DNA of 64,000 nt, taken from Actinomyces sp. AC-20-1 (GTDB lineage Bacteria > Actinomycetota > Actinomycetes > Actinomycetales > Actinomycetaceae). The DNA is taken from assembly GCF_023369555.1 (NCBI RefSeq), contig NZ_JACJVC010000014.1:1-64000 (forward strand). Direction: 5' to 3'. The notes beneath the pieces are model-generated. The model was not told the DNA's origin and did no database searches. It was given only the letters and a program-made list of their open reading frames with translations. Positions 42,108 through 50,733 of the stretch are shown here, one piece after another (positions within the stretch are counted from its first letter, which is position 1; every line of letters begins with the position of its first letter). Made by a program: the position numbers and the translations under genes.

Positions 42108-45037
42108 TGACACCCTCGGCCTCCGAGCGCTACGCCGCCGCGCGCCGCCGCCAGGCCGCCGCGCGCACGGAGCTCGCCCGCTTCTCCGCCGGGTACGACT
42201 TCCCCCTGGACGACTTCCAGGTCCGCGGCTGCCAGGCCCTTGAGCGCGGCGAGGGCGTCCTCGTGGCCGCCCCCACCGGCGCCGGCAAGACCGTCGTCGG
42301 GGAGTTCGCCGTCCACCTCGGGCTGGCCAAGGGGCTCAAGACCTTCTACACCACGCCCATCAAGGCCCTGTCCAACCAGAAGTACCTCAACCTCGCGGAC
42401 CGCTACGGCGAGGACCGGGTCGGCCTGCTCACCGGCGACACCTCCCTCAACCCTCACGCGGACGTCATCGTCATGACCACCGAGGTCCTGCGCAACATGC
42501 TGTACTCGGGCTCGCGCGACCTCGACCGCCTCGGCTTCGTCGTCATGGACGAGGTGCACTACCTCGCGGACCGCTTCCGCGGCCCCGTGTGGGAGGAGGT
42601 CATCATCCACCTCGCCCCGCAGGTGCAGGTCGTCTCCCTGTCCGCCACAGTCTCCAACGCCGAGGAGCTGGGGGACTGGCTGGGGCACGTGCGCGGCACC
42701 ACCGCCGTCGTCGTCTCCGAGCACCGGCCGGTGCCCCTGACCCAGCACATGATGGTGGGGCGGCGGCTGCTGGACCTGTACACGGTCCCCACCGGGGCCC
42801 TGGGCTCCGACGACGTTGCGCAGGAGCCTGCCCGGGAGGGTGCCCCGGCCCCCGGGCTGCCCCCGCTCAACCCCGAGCTGCTCAAGGCCGTGCGCAGCGC
42901 CCGGCGCGCAGCGGCCGCGGGCTCCTCCTCCACGCAGGCGCGCGGGCACCAGCAGCCGTGGAGGCGGGGCCGGACGGCGGGTGGCCGGGCCCCGCGCCGG
43001 GGGGAGGGCGGTGCCCGCGTCGCGCGCCTGCGCCCGCCCTCGCGCCTGAGCGTCATCGACGCCCTCGAGGGCGCACGCCTCCTGCCCGCCATCGTCTTCA
43101 TCTTCTCGCGCGCCGGCTGCGAGCAGGCGGTCTCCCAGGCGGTGGCCGGGGGAGTGGACCTCACCACCGAGGCCGAGGCACGCAGGATCCGCGAGGTCAT
43201 CGAGCGGCGCACCGCCGAGGTGCCCGTGGCGGACCTGGCCGTCGTCGGCTTCCACGCCTGGGCCCACGCCCTCGAGCGCGGCGTCGCGGCTCACCACGCC
43301 GGCCTGCTGCCGGTGTTCAAGGAGACCGTCGAGGAGCTGTTCAGCGCCGGCCTGGTCAAAGTCGTCTACGCCACCGAGACCCTCGCCCTGGGCATCAACA
43401 TGCCCGCGCGCACCGTGGTCCTGGAGTCCCTGCGCAAGTGGAACGGCTCCGCGCACGTCACCCTCACGCCGGGGGAGTACACCCAGCTCACCGGCCGTGC
43501 GGGCCGTCGCGGCATCGACGTCGAGGGCCACGCCGTCGTCCTGGCCGCCGACGACGTCGACCCCTCCCTCGTGTCCTCCCTCGCCTCGCGGCGCACCTAC
43601 CCGCTCGTCTCCGCCTTCCGGCCCACCTACAACATGGCCGTCAACCTCCTGGGGCGCTCGACGTGCCGGCGCGCCCGGGAGGTCCTGGAGTCCTCCTTCG
43701 CCCAGTTCCAGGCCGACCGCGGGGTGGTCGAGCTCGCCGCCCAGGCCCGGCGACGGCGCCGCTCGCTCGCCGGCCTGGAGGAGCAGATGACCTGCCACCT
43801 GGGGGACTTCCGCGAGTACGCCCTGCTGCGCCAGCGCATCGCCGACGCCGAGGCGGACCTGTCCCGGCGCAAGCGCGCCTCGCGCCGGGCCGGTGCCAGC
43901 CGCGAGATGTCCGCCCTGCGCAGGGGCGACGTCATCGTCTTCCGCAAGGGGCGCCGCTCGCGCCACGGCGTCGTCCTGGCGGTGGGCGAGGACCGCACCG
44001 GGACGCCCGCCCTCACCGTCCTGGCGGAGGACTCGCGCGTCCTCACCCTCAGCCCGGACACGGTGCCCGACGGCGTGGTGCGCGTCGGCGCGTTGCGCGT
44101 GAGCGAGGGCGTGGACGCGCGCCGGCCGCGCGAGAGGGACCGCCTGGTGGGCAGGCTGGTGGAGGCGCTGCGCTCGGGCAGCCTGGAGCAGGAGGATCGC
44201 AGACGCCACCGGAGCCGCGGGGGAGAGGACGCCGACGGGACGGGCGGCGCGCAGGAGCGTCTCGAGGCGCTGCGCCACGAGATGCGCGCCCACCCCTGCC
44301 ACGCCTGCCCCGACCGCGAGGAGCACGCCCGGGTGGGACGCGCCTGGTCCAAGGCCCTGGCGGAGGCGGACCGGCTCCAGGCCCGGATCGAGTCGCGCAC
44401 CGGCACGATCGCCCGGGTCTTCGACGCCGTCTGCCAGGTCCTGCTCGAGCTGGGCTACCTCGAGCCCGTCGACCGCGCCCACCCGGAGCGCGAGCTGCGC
44501 GTGACCGCCGCCGGGCGCCTGCTCTCGCGCGTCTACGCCGAGCGCGACCTGCTCGTCGCCGAGTGCCTGCGCCGGGGCGTGTGGGACGCCCTGGGCCCCG
44601 CGGAGCTCGCCGGGGCACTGTCCGCCTGCGTCTACGAGCCTCGGGCCGCCGCCCAGGGCCTGTGGCTGCCGGTGGCCCCGGGCACGGCCCTCGGTGCCGC
44701 GCTGCGTGCTGAGGCGCAGGTCTCGCGGCGTCTCAACGACCTGGAGTCCCTCATGCGGCTGCCGGCGTCCTCGGGCGCCGAGCCGGCCCTGGCCGGGGCC
44801 GTCGAGGCCTGGGCCCAGGGGGCGGGCCTGGCCCACGTGCTGGAGGACTCCGAGCTCACAGCCGGGGACTTCGTCCGGTGGGTCAAGCAGCTCCTCGACC
44901 TGCTTGGCCAGCTCGCGAGCCTGCCTCCCGACCCCCAGGACGCCGCCCTGGGCGCCGGCGTCGCCCACCTGTCGGTCACGGCCGCTGAGGCGGTCCTGGA
45001 CATCAGCCGGGGCGTGGTCGCCTGGTCCTCGGTATGA
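42107..45037 (+). CDS. helY: DEAD/DEAH-box RNA helicase HelY (Ski2/Mtr4 type)
   Basis: Superfamily 2 RNA helicase. The 976-residue protein has Walker A APTGAGKTVVGEFA near residue 55, motif Ia TTPIKALSNQKY, DEVH in VMDEVHYLADRFRGPVWEEV, SAT in VSLSATVSN, then motif VI QLTGRAGRRGIDVEG, followed by a helical domain resembling Mtr4/Ski2 and C-terminal helices. A Gly/Arg-rich insertion (about residues 235-310) lies between the two RecA-like domains. ATG at 42107 is supported by TAGGGT seven bases upstream. It sits with tat genes as in mycobacteria. Cellular RNA targets are unknown. Confidence 0.92.
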   Translation: MTPSASERYAAARRRQAAARTELARFSAGYDFPLDDFQVRGCQALERGEGVLVAAPTGAGKTVVGEFAVHLGLAKGLKTFYTTPIKALSNQKYLNLADRYGEDRVGLLTGDTSLNPHADVIVMTTEVLRNMLYSGSRDLDRLGFVVMDEVHYLADRFRGPVWEEVIIHLAPQVQVVSLSATVSNAEELGDWLGHVRGTTAVVVSEHRPVPLTQHMMVGRRLLDLYTVPTGALGSDDVAQEPAREGAPAPGLPPLNPELLKAVRSARRAAAAGSSSTQARGHQQPWRRGRTAGGRAPRRGEGGARVARLRPPSRLSVIDALEGARLLPAIVFIFSRAGCEQAVSQAVAGGVDLTTEAEARRIREVIERRTAEVPVADLAVVGFHAWAHALERGVAAHHAGLLPVFKETVEELFSAGLVKVVYATETLALGINMPARTVVLESLRKWNGSAHVTLTPGEYTQLTGRAGRRGIDVEGHAVVLAADDVDPSLVSSLASRRTYPLVSAFRPTYNMAVNLLGRSTCRRAREVLESSFAQFQADRGVVELAAQARRRRRSLAGLEEQMTCHLGDFREYALLRQRIADAEADLSRRKRASRRAGASREMSALRRGDVIVFRKGRRSRHGVVLAVGEDRTGTPALTVLAEDSRVLTLSPDTVPDGVVRVGALRVSEGVDARRPRERDRLVGRLVEALRSGSLEQEDRRRHRSRGGEDADGTGGAQERLEALRHEMRAHPCHACPDREEHARVGRAWSKALAEADRLQARIESRTGTIARVFDAVCQVLLELGYLEPVDRAHPERELRVTAAGRLLSRVYAERDLLVAECLRRGVWDALGPAELAGALSACVYEPRAAAQGLWLPVAPGTALGAALRAEAQVSRRLNDLESLMRLPASSGAEPALAGAVEAWAQGAGLAHVLEDSELTAGDFVRWVKQLLDLLGQLASLPPDPQDAALGAGVAHLSVTAAEAVLDISRGVVAWSSV

Positions 45038-45139
45038 GCCCGTGGCGGTGCGAGCAGCTGTGCGAGCGCGGGCCCGCCGGACGGTAGGCTCCTGGGCGCC
45101 CGCGCCGGCGACGGCGCCCCTCTCACCTCAGGAGCTCGT

Positions 45140-46708
45140 GTGACCGGATCCCTCGGCCGCCTCACCCGGTTCGCGACCGGCCTGGCCTCCGGCCTGCTGC
45201 TGTGGACGGCCTTCCCTCCTCACGACCTGTGGCTCGCCGCCCCCGTGGCGCTCGCGCTGCTGGCGCTGGCGACTCGCGGCAGGGGCGCGCGCGAGGCCGC
45301 GGTCACGAGCCTGCTCTTCGGCGCCGGGCTCTTCGCCCCGCTGCTGCACTTCACCCGGGTCTCGATGGGCCACCCCATCGGCTGGGTGGCCCTGACCGTC
45401 GTCGAGAGCCTCTACCTGGCCGCGCTCGGCTGCGCCTGGGCACTGGTCTCGCGCAGCGGCCCGCTGGTGGCCGGGCGATGGGCGCCCGGCGCGCGCGCCG
45501 TGGCCTTCGCGGTGCTGTGGTGCGGGGTCGAGGAGCTGCGCTCGAGCTGGCCCTGGGGCGGTTTCCCCTTCGGCCGGCTCGCCTTCGCCATGGCGGACTC
45601 GCCGTCGCTGCCGCTGGCCGCCTACGGCGGCTCCGTGGGGCTCAGCCTGCTCGTCGCGCTGGTCGGCGGGTGCCTGGCCGAGGCGGTGCTCGCTCTGCGC
45701 GGGCGCCGTCTGCTGGGGGTGCTGGCCGCCGGCGCCTGCGCGGGCGTGCTCCTGCTCGCCCCGCTGGCCCTGCCGCTGCCCTCGGCGGCGCAGGACGGCA
45801 CGATGCGCGTCGCGGCCGTCCAGGGCTCGGTGGCCCACGACGAGGAGGCCTTCGCCCGCGCCCTGGAGGTCACGAGCAACCACGCGCAGGCGACCCTCGA
45901 CCTGGCGCAGGAGGTGGGGGAGGGGGGCGTGGACCTCGTCGTGTGGCCGGAGAACGCCGCCGACCTCGACCCCAGGGGGTACTCGGCCAGCGCGGTGCTC
46001 GTCGAGGGCGCGGCACAGGCCGTGGGGGCCCCCGTGCTCGTCGGTGCCGTCCCCTTCGCGGACGGTGCGCGCTACAACGACGTCGTCGTCTGGACCCCCG
46101 GCCAGGGGGCGGGGGACTACTACCGCAAGCACCGTCCCGTGCCCTTCGGCGAGTTCATCCCGCTGCGCCCTCTCGTGCGCGCGGTCACCGACCAGGCCGA
46201 CCGCATCGGCACGGACATGGTGGCCGGCACGGGCCCCCACACGCTGACGGTGCGGGCCGCCGCCCAGGACCGTGACGTCGTCGTGGCCCTGGGGATCTGC
46301 TTCGAGGTCGCCTACGACGACGTGCTGCGCGCCGGTGTGCTCGAGGGCGGCAGCCTCATCGTCATCCCCACCAACAACGCCTCCTTCGTGGGCTCCTCGG
46401 AGTCCGAGCAGCAGCTCGCCCAGGGGCGGGTGCAGGCGGTCGTCCACGCCCGCAGCGTCGTACAGGTCTCGACGGTCGGTGTCACGGCCGTCATCGGCCC
46501 CCGGGGGGCGGTGGTGCAGCGGCTCGACGACGGCGTGCAGGGCGCGCTCGTGGCCGACGTGGGGCTGCGCCACCACGTCACCGTGGCCGACCGTCTGGGT
46601 GCGTGGCCCGGCAGGGCGGTCCTGGTGGGAGCGGGGCTGCTGGCCGTCGCGGGTATCGTGTCCCACGCGCGTGCACAGGTCCGGCGCCGTCGCCGGTCCG
46701 GCCGCTGA
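45140..46708 (+). CDS. lnt: Apolipoprotein N-acyltransferase
   Basis: Membrane enzyme that adds the third acyl chain to lipoproteins. The 522-residue protein has about six N-terminal membrane helices, then a carbon-nitrogen hydrolase domain with catalytic triad Glu271 (WPENAA), Lys330 (YRKHRPVPFGEF) and Cys387 (GICFEV), and a final hydrophobic helix near residue 495. GTG at 45140 follows CAGGAG. TAGGCT near 45084 is a possible -10. The ppm1 gene starts 17 bases later; in M. tuberculosis the two functions are fused in one protein. Confidence 0.93.
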   Translation: MTGSLGRLTRFATGLASGLLLWTAFPPHDLWLAAPVALALLALATRGRGAREAAVTSLLFGAGLFAPLLHFTRVSMGHPIGWVALTVVESLYLAALGCAWALVSRSGPLVAGRWAPGARAVAFAVLWCGVEELRSSWPWGGFPFGRLAFAMADSPSLPLAAYGGSVGLSLLVALVGGCLAEAVLALRGRRLLGVLAAGACAGVLLLAPLALPLPSAAQDGTMRVAAVQGSVAHDEEAFARALEVTSNHAQATLDLAQEVGEGGVDLVVWPENAADLDPRGYSASAVLVEGAAQAVGAPVLVGAVPFADGARYNDVVVWTPGQGAGDYYRKHRPVPFGEFIPLRPLVRAVTDQADRIGTDMVAGTGPHTLTVRAAAQDRDVVVALGICFEVAYDDVLRAGVLEGGSLIVIPTNNASFVGSSESEQQLAQGRVQAVVHARSVVQVSTVGVTAVIGPRGAVVQRLDDGVQGALVADVGLRHHVTVADRLGAWPGRAVLVGAGLLAVAGIVSHARAQVRRRRRSGR

Positions 46709-46725
46709 CGCAGGAGGAGAGTGCT

Positions 46726-47490
46726 GTGAGGACCGTCGTCGTCATCCCGACCTACAACGAGATCGAGTCCCTGCCCGGTGCGCTCGAGCGCGTGCGCGCC
46801 GCGGCGCCGCAGGCCCACGTCCTCGTCGTCGACGACTCCTCACCGGACGGCACCGGCGCCTTCGCGGACGCCCGGGCCGCGGAGGACGACCACGTCCACG
46901 TCCTGCACCGTCAGGAGAAGAACGGCCTCGGCCCCGCCTACCTCGCGGGCTTCGCCTGGGCGCTGGACGCCGGCTACGAGCTCGTCGTCGAGATGGACGC
47001 GGACGGCTCGCACCGCGCCGAGGACCTGGCACTGCTCCTCCAGCGCGCCCAGATGTCGGACGCCCCGGACCTCGTCATCGGCTCGCGCTGGGTGTCGGGG
47101 GGCGCCACCGAGGGCTGGGACGCACGGCGCGTGGCCCTGTCGAGGGCGGGCAACCTCTACATCAACGCGATGCTCGGCACGCGCGTGAAGGACGCGACGG
47201 CGGGCTTCCGCGTCTACACGGCCTCCGTCCTGCGCCGTCTGGACCTGTCGCGGGTCGAGGCCCTGGGCTACGGCTTCCAGGTCAACATGACGCTGCTGGT
47301 CGAGGAGGCGGGTGGTCGGGTCGTGGAGATGCCGATCACCTTCGTTGAGCGCGAGGCCGGCCGGTCCAAGCTCTCGGGAGGCATCTTCACCGAGGAGCTG
47401 GCCCTGGTGACCAAGTGGGGGCTGCGCCGTCGCGCCGCCCAGCTCGGCGGCCTGGTCCAGCAGGTGCGTGAGCGGGCCGCCCGGCGCTGA
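46726..47490 (+). CDS. ppm1: Polyprenol monophosphomannose synthase
   Basis: GT2-family glycosyltransferase moving mannose from GDP-mannose to polyprenol phosphate, the donor for extracytoplasmic mannosylation. The 254-residue soluble-looking protein has VVVIPTYNEIESLPGALE, the nucleotide-binding VVDDSSPDGTG, the metal-binding MDADGSH, GSRWVSGG, and the RVYTASVLRRL... GYGFQVNMTLL segment typical of dolichol-phosphate mannose synthases. GTG at 46726 follows GAGGAGAG. Coupling to lnt matches mycobacteria, where Lnt anchors the synthase to the membrane. Confidence 0.92.
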   Translation: MRTVVVIPTYNEIESLPGALERVRAAAPQAHVLVVDDSSPDGTGAFADARAAEDDHVHVLHRQEKNGLGPAYLAGFAWALDAGYELVVEMDADGSHRAEDLALLLQRAQMSDAPDLVIGSRWVSGGATEGWDARRVALSRAGNLYINAMLGTRVKDATAGFRVYTASVLRRLDLSRVEALGYGFQVNMTLLVEEAGGRVVEMPITFVEREAGRSKLSGGIFTEELALVTKWGLRRRAAQLGGLVQQVRERAARR

Positions 47491-47538
47491 GGCCCGGTGG
47501 GGGCCCGGGACGGGGCGCCCGGTACCACTCACATGCGC

Positions 47539-47570
47539 CGCGGCCGGCCCCTTTCCCGGGGCCGGCCGCG
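47539..47570. terminator. Hairpin between convergent ppm1 and rbpA
   Basis: CGCGGCCGGCCCC (47539-47551) and GGGGCCGGCCGCG (47558-47570) form a perfect 13-bp stem with a TTTCCC loop. Position between two converging genes suggests bidirectional termination. Confidence 0.7.
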
Positions 47571-47603
47571 TGCTGTGTCGTGATGTGCGGGGGAGCGGGC
47601 TCC

Positions 47604-47957
47604 TCAGAAGCGCTGGCGGTAGATCTCGCCCGAGCGCAGGAGCTCGAGCCGCTCCTCCAGGAGGACCTTGAGCTCGTCGAGGGAGCGGCGCTCCAGGAGC
47701 ATGTCCCAGTGGGTGCGCGGCGCCTTCTTGGGCTCGTCCGACTCCGGCTCCTCCTCGCCGCGCAGGTTCGCGGTCTGGCCGCACTCGGGGCACTCCCAGG
47801 TGGGCGGGACCTCCGCCTCCAGGGCCATGGGCACGGTCGTCATGTGGGCCATCGGGCACTCGAAGGTGACCATCTGGCGCTCGGCGAACTCGACGCCCTC
47901 CTCGGACTCCATCGACTTCGCGCCGATGGTCATGCCACGCAGTGCGCGGTCTGCCAT
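47604..47957 (-). CDS. rbpA: RNA polymerase-binding protein RbpA
   Basis: Actinobacteria-specific transcription factor that binds RNA polymerase and the principal sigma factor and stabilises open complexes. The 117-residue protein has the N-terminal tail ([20 protein letters not shown]), the core domain with a Cys/His pattern ([31 protein letters not shown]), and the basic linker and sigma-interacting helix ([31 protein letters not shown]). GAGGAGAGG precedes the ATG at 47957. A SigR-like promoter lies about 70-100 bases upstream. RbpA follows ppm1 in mycobacteria as well. Confidence 0.96.
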   Translation of the reverse strand: MADRALRGMTIGAKSMESEEGVEFAERQMVTFECPMAHMTTVPMALEAEVPPTWECPECGQTANLRGEEEPESDEPKKAPRTHWDMLLERRSLDELKVLLEERLELLRSGEIYRQRF

Positions 47958-48028
47958 GCTGTTGCCTCTCCTCGAAGATCATCGCCGGCCCCGCGGCCCA
48001 GGAGGCGGCACGGGGACCGGTGGCTGCA

Positions 48029-48054
48029 ACGCTCCCGCCGTCCGGTTTGTTCCT
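48029..48054 (-). promoter_or_regulatory. SigR/SigH-like (thiol-stress ECF) promoter of rbpA
   Basis: Read on the minus strand, GGAAC (48054-48050) and GTT (48031-48029) are separated by exactly 18 bases, matching the GGAAY-N18/19-GTT consensus of SigR-type sigma factors. rbpA of Streptomyces is a known SigR target. The predicted leader is about 65 bases. Confidence 0.65.
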
Positions 48055-48168
48055 GGCGGGGCGCGCGCCCGTCCGGAGGGTGAGTCTACCGGCTGCGCGG
48101 CGGTGCCCCGCCCACGGCGTTGCGGGACCCGTGGGGCTCTTGGACGGCGCGCACGGGCGACGGGCAGG

Positions 48169-48181
48169 CATAATCACCCCA
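48169..48181 (+). promoter_or_regulatory. Leaderless promoter -10 of pfkA
   Basis: CATAAT at 48169-48174, one base off TATAAT, is followed by six bases and the ATG. No Shine-Dalgarno is present. Confidence 0.55.
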
Positions 48182-49305
48182 TGGCCACCAAGCGCATCGG
48201 GATCCTGACCGCCGGCGGAGACGCCCCTGGACTCAACGCGGCGATCCGCGGCTTCGGCAAGGCGGTGATCCAGGAGCACGGGTGGGAGCTCATCGGCTTC
48301 CGAGACGGCATGCGCGGTCTGGCTGAGAACCGCTTCATGCGCCTGGACTCCGCCTCGCTGTCCGGCATCCTCACCACCGGCGGCACCCTGCTGGGCACGA
48401 GCCGCGACAAGGTCCACCGCATGGTGGTCGACGGCGAGGAGCGGGACATGGTGCCCACCATCGTCGAGAACTACGCCCGCAACGAGCTGGACGCGCTCGT
48501 GTGCCTCGGTGGGGGAGGCACGGCCAAGAACGCCCGCCGGCTCATGGACGCCGGGCTCAACGTCCTCCACCTGCCCAAGACGATCGACAACGACATCGTC
48601 GAGACGGACTCGTCCTTCGGCTTCTCCACCGCCCTGGAGATCGCCACGGAGGCGGTGGACCGGCTGCACTCGACGGCCCACTCCCACCACCGCATCATCC
48701 TCACCGAGATCATGGGGCACCGGGCGGGGTGGCTGGCGCTGGGCGCCGGCATCGCCGGGGGAGCGGACGTCATCCTGCTGCCGGAGATCCCCTACGACGT
48801 CGACGCCATCGCGGCCAAGATCGAGCGGCGCCGCTCGCACGGCTCCTCCTTCTCCGTGGTCGCGGTCGCCGAGGGGGCGCTGTCGCGTGAGGACCGTGAG
48901 GAGATCAACCACGCGCAGGCCCTGGTGAAGGAGGCGTCCTCGCCGGAGTCGAAGGCGGCGGCCAAGCGGGGCGTCAAGCGGCTGGAGGCGTCGCACCGGG
49001 CGAACACCTTCACGCTGGCGGGCCAGCTCGAGGAGCGCACGGGCCTCGAGGCCCGGGTGACGATCCTGGGCTACGTCCAGCGCGGCGGCACGCCGAACGC
49101 CGCCGACCGCCTGCTGGGCACCCGCCTGGGCGTGGCCGGGGCGCGGGCGATCGCCGACGGCAGCTTCGGTGTCATGGTGGCGGACCGTGGTCACGGCACG
49201 GAGCTCGTGCCGCTGCGCCGGGTGGCGGGCAAGGTCAAGTACGTGCCGCGTGACCACGAGTGGATCGAGGCGGCGCGCGCCGTCGGGACGGCGCTGGGGG
49301 ACTGA
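48181..49305 (+). CDS. pfkA: 6-phosphofructokinase, atypical phosphoryl-donor motif
   Basis: Phosphorylates fructose 6-phosphate in glycolysis. The 374-residue protein has [18 protein letters not shown] at the start, the donor-site loop [10 protein letters not shown] (residues 109-118), PKTIDNDI (132-139), the substrate motif [11 protein letters not shown], and [15 protein letters not shown]. Aligned to the E. coli enzyme, Gly112 replaces the Mg-binding Asp103, Gly113 matches Gly104 (ATP-type), and Lys133 matches position 124 (pyrophosphate-type). The donor (ATP or PPi) therefore cannot be fixed; PPi-dependent activity is known in Actinomyces. The ATG is six bases after a CATAAT hexamer, suggesting a leaderless mRNA. 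Confidence 0.9.
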   Translation: MATKRIGILTAGGDAPGLNAAIRGFGKAVIQEHGWELIGFRDGMRGLAENRFMRLDSASLSGILTTGGTLLGTSRDKVHRMVVDGEERDMVPTIVENYARNELDALVCLGGGGTAKNARRLMDAGLNVLHLPKTIDNDIVETDSSFGFSTALEIATEAVDRLHSTAHSHHRIILTEIMGHRAGWLALGAGIAGGADVILLPEIPYDVDAIAAKIERRRSHGSSFSVVAVAEGALSREDREEINHAQALVKEASSPESKAAAKRGVKRLEASHRANTFTLAGQLEERTGLEARVTILGYVQRGGTPNAADRLLGTRLGVAGARAIADGSFGVMVADRGHGTELVPLRRVAGKVKYVPRDHEWIEAARAVGTALGD

Positions 49306-49348
49306 GCGCCTCCTGCGCGAGGGCGGCGCGGGGTGGTTGGATACCCCT

Positions 49349-49942
49349 ATGAGCAGCAACGTCGCCTCCTCTCCGTCCGTTGAGACCGTCTACCTGCGTC
49401 CGCTCCGTGACGACGACGCCGAGGCCGTGCGCCGTGCCTTCACGGGCTCCTCGGGGATGTCGCTGGAGGGCAGCGTGGTGGACCTCGAGTCGGCACAGAC
49501 TTATGTCAGAACGCGTGCGGACGCCGGGTCGCCCCTGCACGGCTGGGCCATCGTGGGAGGCGACGACGTCCTCATGGGGCTCGTGTCCGTCGCCGCGGAC
49601 GAGGACAACGGCACGGGCGCGCTCAGCTTCTGGATGGGCGACGACTACCGCGGCCGCGGGCTGACCCGCCGCGCGGTGGCGACGGTGGCGGACTGGGCGC
49701 TGGCCGACGACGGCCTGGTCCTGGACCGTCTCGAGCTCGAGCACGTGGCCTCGTACCGTCACGCCGGCAACATCGCGCGGGCCGCGGGCTTCCTGCAGGA
49801 GGGCCTGCTGCGCGAGGCGCGCGTCGTCGAGGTGCACGACGGCGAGGACGTGGTGCTCGTGCGCGAGGACGTCGTCGTCTACGGCCGTCTCAAGGACGAC
49901 CCGGAGCCGATTGTCGCGCGCCTGCGGATGCGCGAGGGCTGA
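49349..49942 (+). CDS. GNAT-family N-acetyltransferase (RimJ/RimL type)
   Basis: A 197-residue acetyl-CoA-dependent acetyltransferase of unknown target. It starts with VYLRPLRDDDAEAVRRAF, has GALSFWMGDDYRGRGLTRRAVATVADWAL (the acetyl-CoA pyrophosphate loop is YRGRGLTRRA) and RLELEHVASYRHAGNIARAAGFLQEGLLREA, a pattern shared with enzymes that acetylate ribosomal protein N-termini or small molecules. The ATG at 49349 has no Shine-Dalgarno. An AT-rich palindrome follows the gene. Confidence 0.8.
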   Translation: MSSNVASSPSVETVYLRPLRDDDAEAVRRAFTGSSGMSLEGSVVDLESAQTYVRTRADAGSPLHGWAIVGGDDVLMGLVSVAADEDNGTGALSFWMGDDYRGRGLTRRAVATVADWALADDGLVLDRLELEHVASYRHAGNIARAAGFLQEGLLREARVVEVHDGEDVVLVREDVVVYGRLKDDPEPIVARLRMREG

Positions 49943-49994
49943 GAGGGCCGGCGCCGGCGCCTCGGCAGCCCCTTCCCGCGCACCTCACCCCATT

Positions 49995-50025
49995 CGCCGA
50001 TAATGCACATTATGTCATTACGGCG
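49995..50025. repeat. AT-rich palindrome between convergent genes
   Basis: ATAATGCACATTAT (50000-50013) is a perfect 14-bp palindrome nested in a larger hairpin-like structure with CGCCG (49995-49999) and CGGCG (50021-50025) at its ends and TAATG/CATTA arms with one bulged base. The sequence is AT-rich in very GC-rich surroundings. It could be an operator or a terminator. Confidence 0.5.
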
Positions 50026-50120
50026 TGGCGGAGAGGCTCGGACAGGCGCTGCCCGGACGGCAGGCGCCCTCCCCTCACGACGACGGCCCGGTCGCGAAGC
50101 CCTCTCACGTGCCGGTCGCG

Positions 50121-50612
50121 TCACGGCCAGGAGCGCACCACGCGCACCCGGGTGACCTGCACGCTCATCCGGCGCGCGGCACGGCGCGCCTGGTGCGTCG
50201 CCCACAGCACGCTCGCACCGCTGATGAGCGACAGCGCGCCCAGCGGCCACAGCACCACGGCCGCCAGCCCGCTCGTGCCGAGGATCATGAGCATCCCGAC
50301 GACGAGGCCCAGCAGGCCCACCGCCGTCCCCGTGCGCCACACCGGGCTGAGGACACCCGCGACGTCGTCCGGCCCGTCAGCAGCGGGCACCGACCACTGC
50401 CCCGCCGCCCGGCCGGCCGGCCCGCCGGAGACTGGGGACTGCGCTCGCGCATCCGCCCACGGCACGTGCGCACCGCCGTCGGCTGCCTCCCCGGTGGCGG
50501 CGCTCCCCGTGGAGCCCGCGTCATAGACCCCCATGTCGCGCAACGGGCCATGCGGCCCCATGAGGATGGTGCCCCGGGCGTCGTCGGACATCTGCGTGCC
50601 TCTCGTCGTCAT
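50121..50612 (-). CDS. Hypothetical membrane protein (two helices)
   Basis: Not recognised. The 163-residue product has a polar, probably disordered N-terminal half (about 1-85, including ILMGPHGPLRDMG), then two hydrophobic segments (about 92-112 and 114-136: TAVGLLGLVVGMLMILGTSG and AVVLWPLGALSLISGASVLW) joined by a very short turn, and a basic tail (QARRAARRMSVQVTRVRVV). It is likely a hairpin membrane protein with both ends cytoplasmic. On the minus strand TAACGT lies seven bases before the ATG at 50612, which suggests leaderless expression. Confidence 0.65.
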   Translation of the reverse strand: MTTRGTQMSDDARGTILMGPHGPLRDMGVYDAGSTGSAATGEAADGGAHVPWADARAQSPVSGGPAGRAAGQWSVPAADGPDDVAGVLSPVWRTGTAVGLLGLVVGMLMILGTSGLAAVVLWPLGALSLISGASVLWATHQARRAARRMSVQVTRVRVVRSWP

Positions 50613-50719
50613 GGCCGCGACGTTAGGTCCGCCTCCTGCACCTGTCCCCCTCAGCACCTGTGAGACCCCTGAGAAGCTCGCCGCCGGCGTCCGCGCAGCC
50701 ACGTGGACGGACCCGGGAC

Positions 50720-50733
50720 TAGGGTCGACCTCG
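50720..50733 (+). promoter_or_regulatory. Leaderless promoter -10 of the SGNH hydrolase gene
   Basis: TAGGGT at 50720-50725 precedes the GTG at 50733 by seven bases, the same hexamer and spacing as at helY. Confidence 0.45.

Noticed and set aside
41897-44968. A 1023-codon open frame antisense to helY
   Set aside because: Low-complexity composition, no motifs, and it opposes a gene with full helicase motifs.
46840-49359. An 839-codon minus-strand frame across ppm1, rbpA and pfkA
   Set aside because: It spans three recognised genes and the 13-bp hairpin; only the rbpA frame on this strand has conserved motifs.
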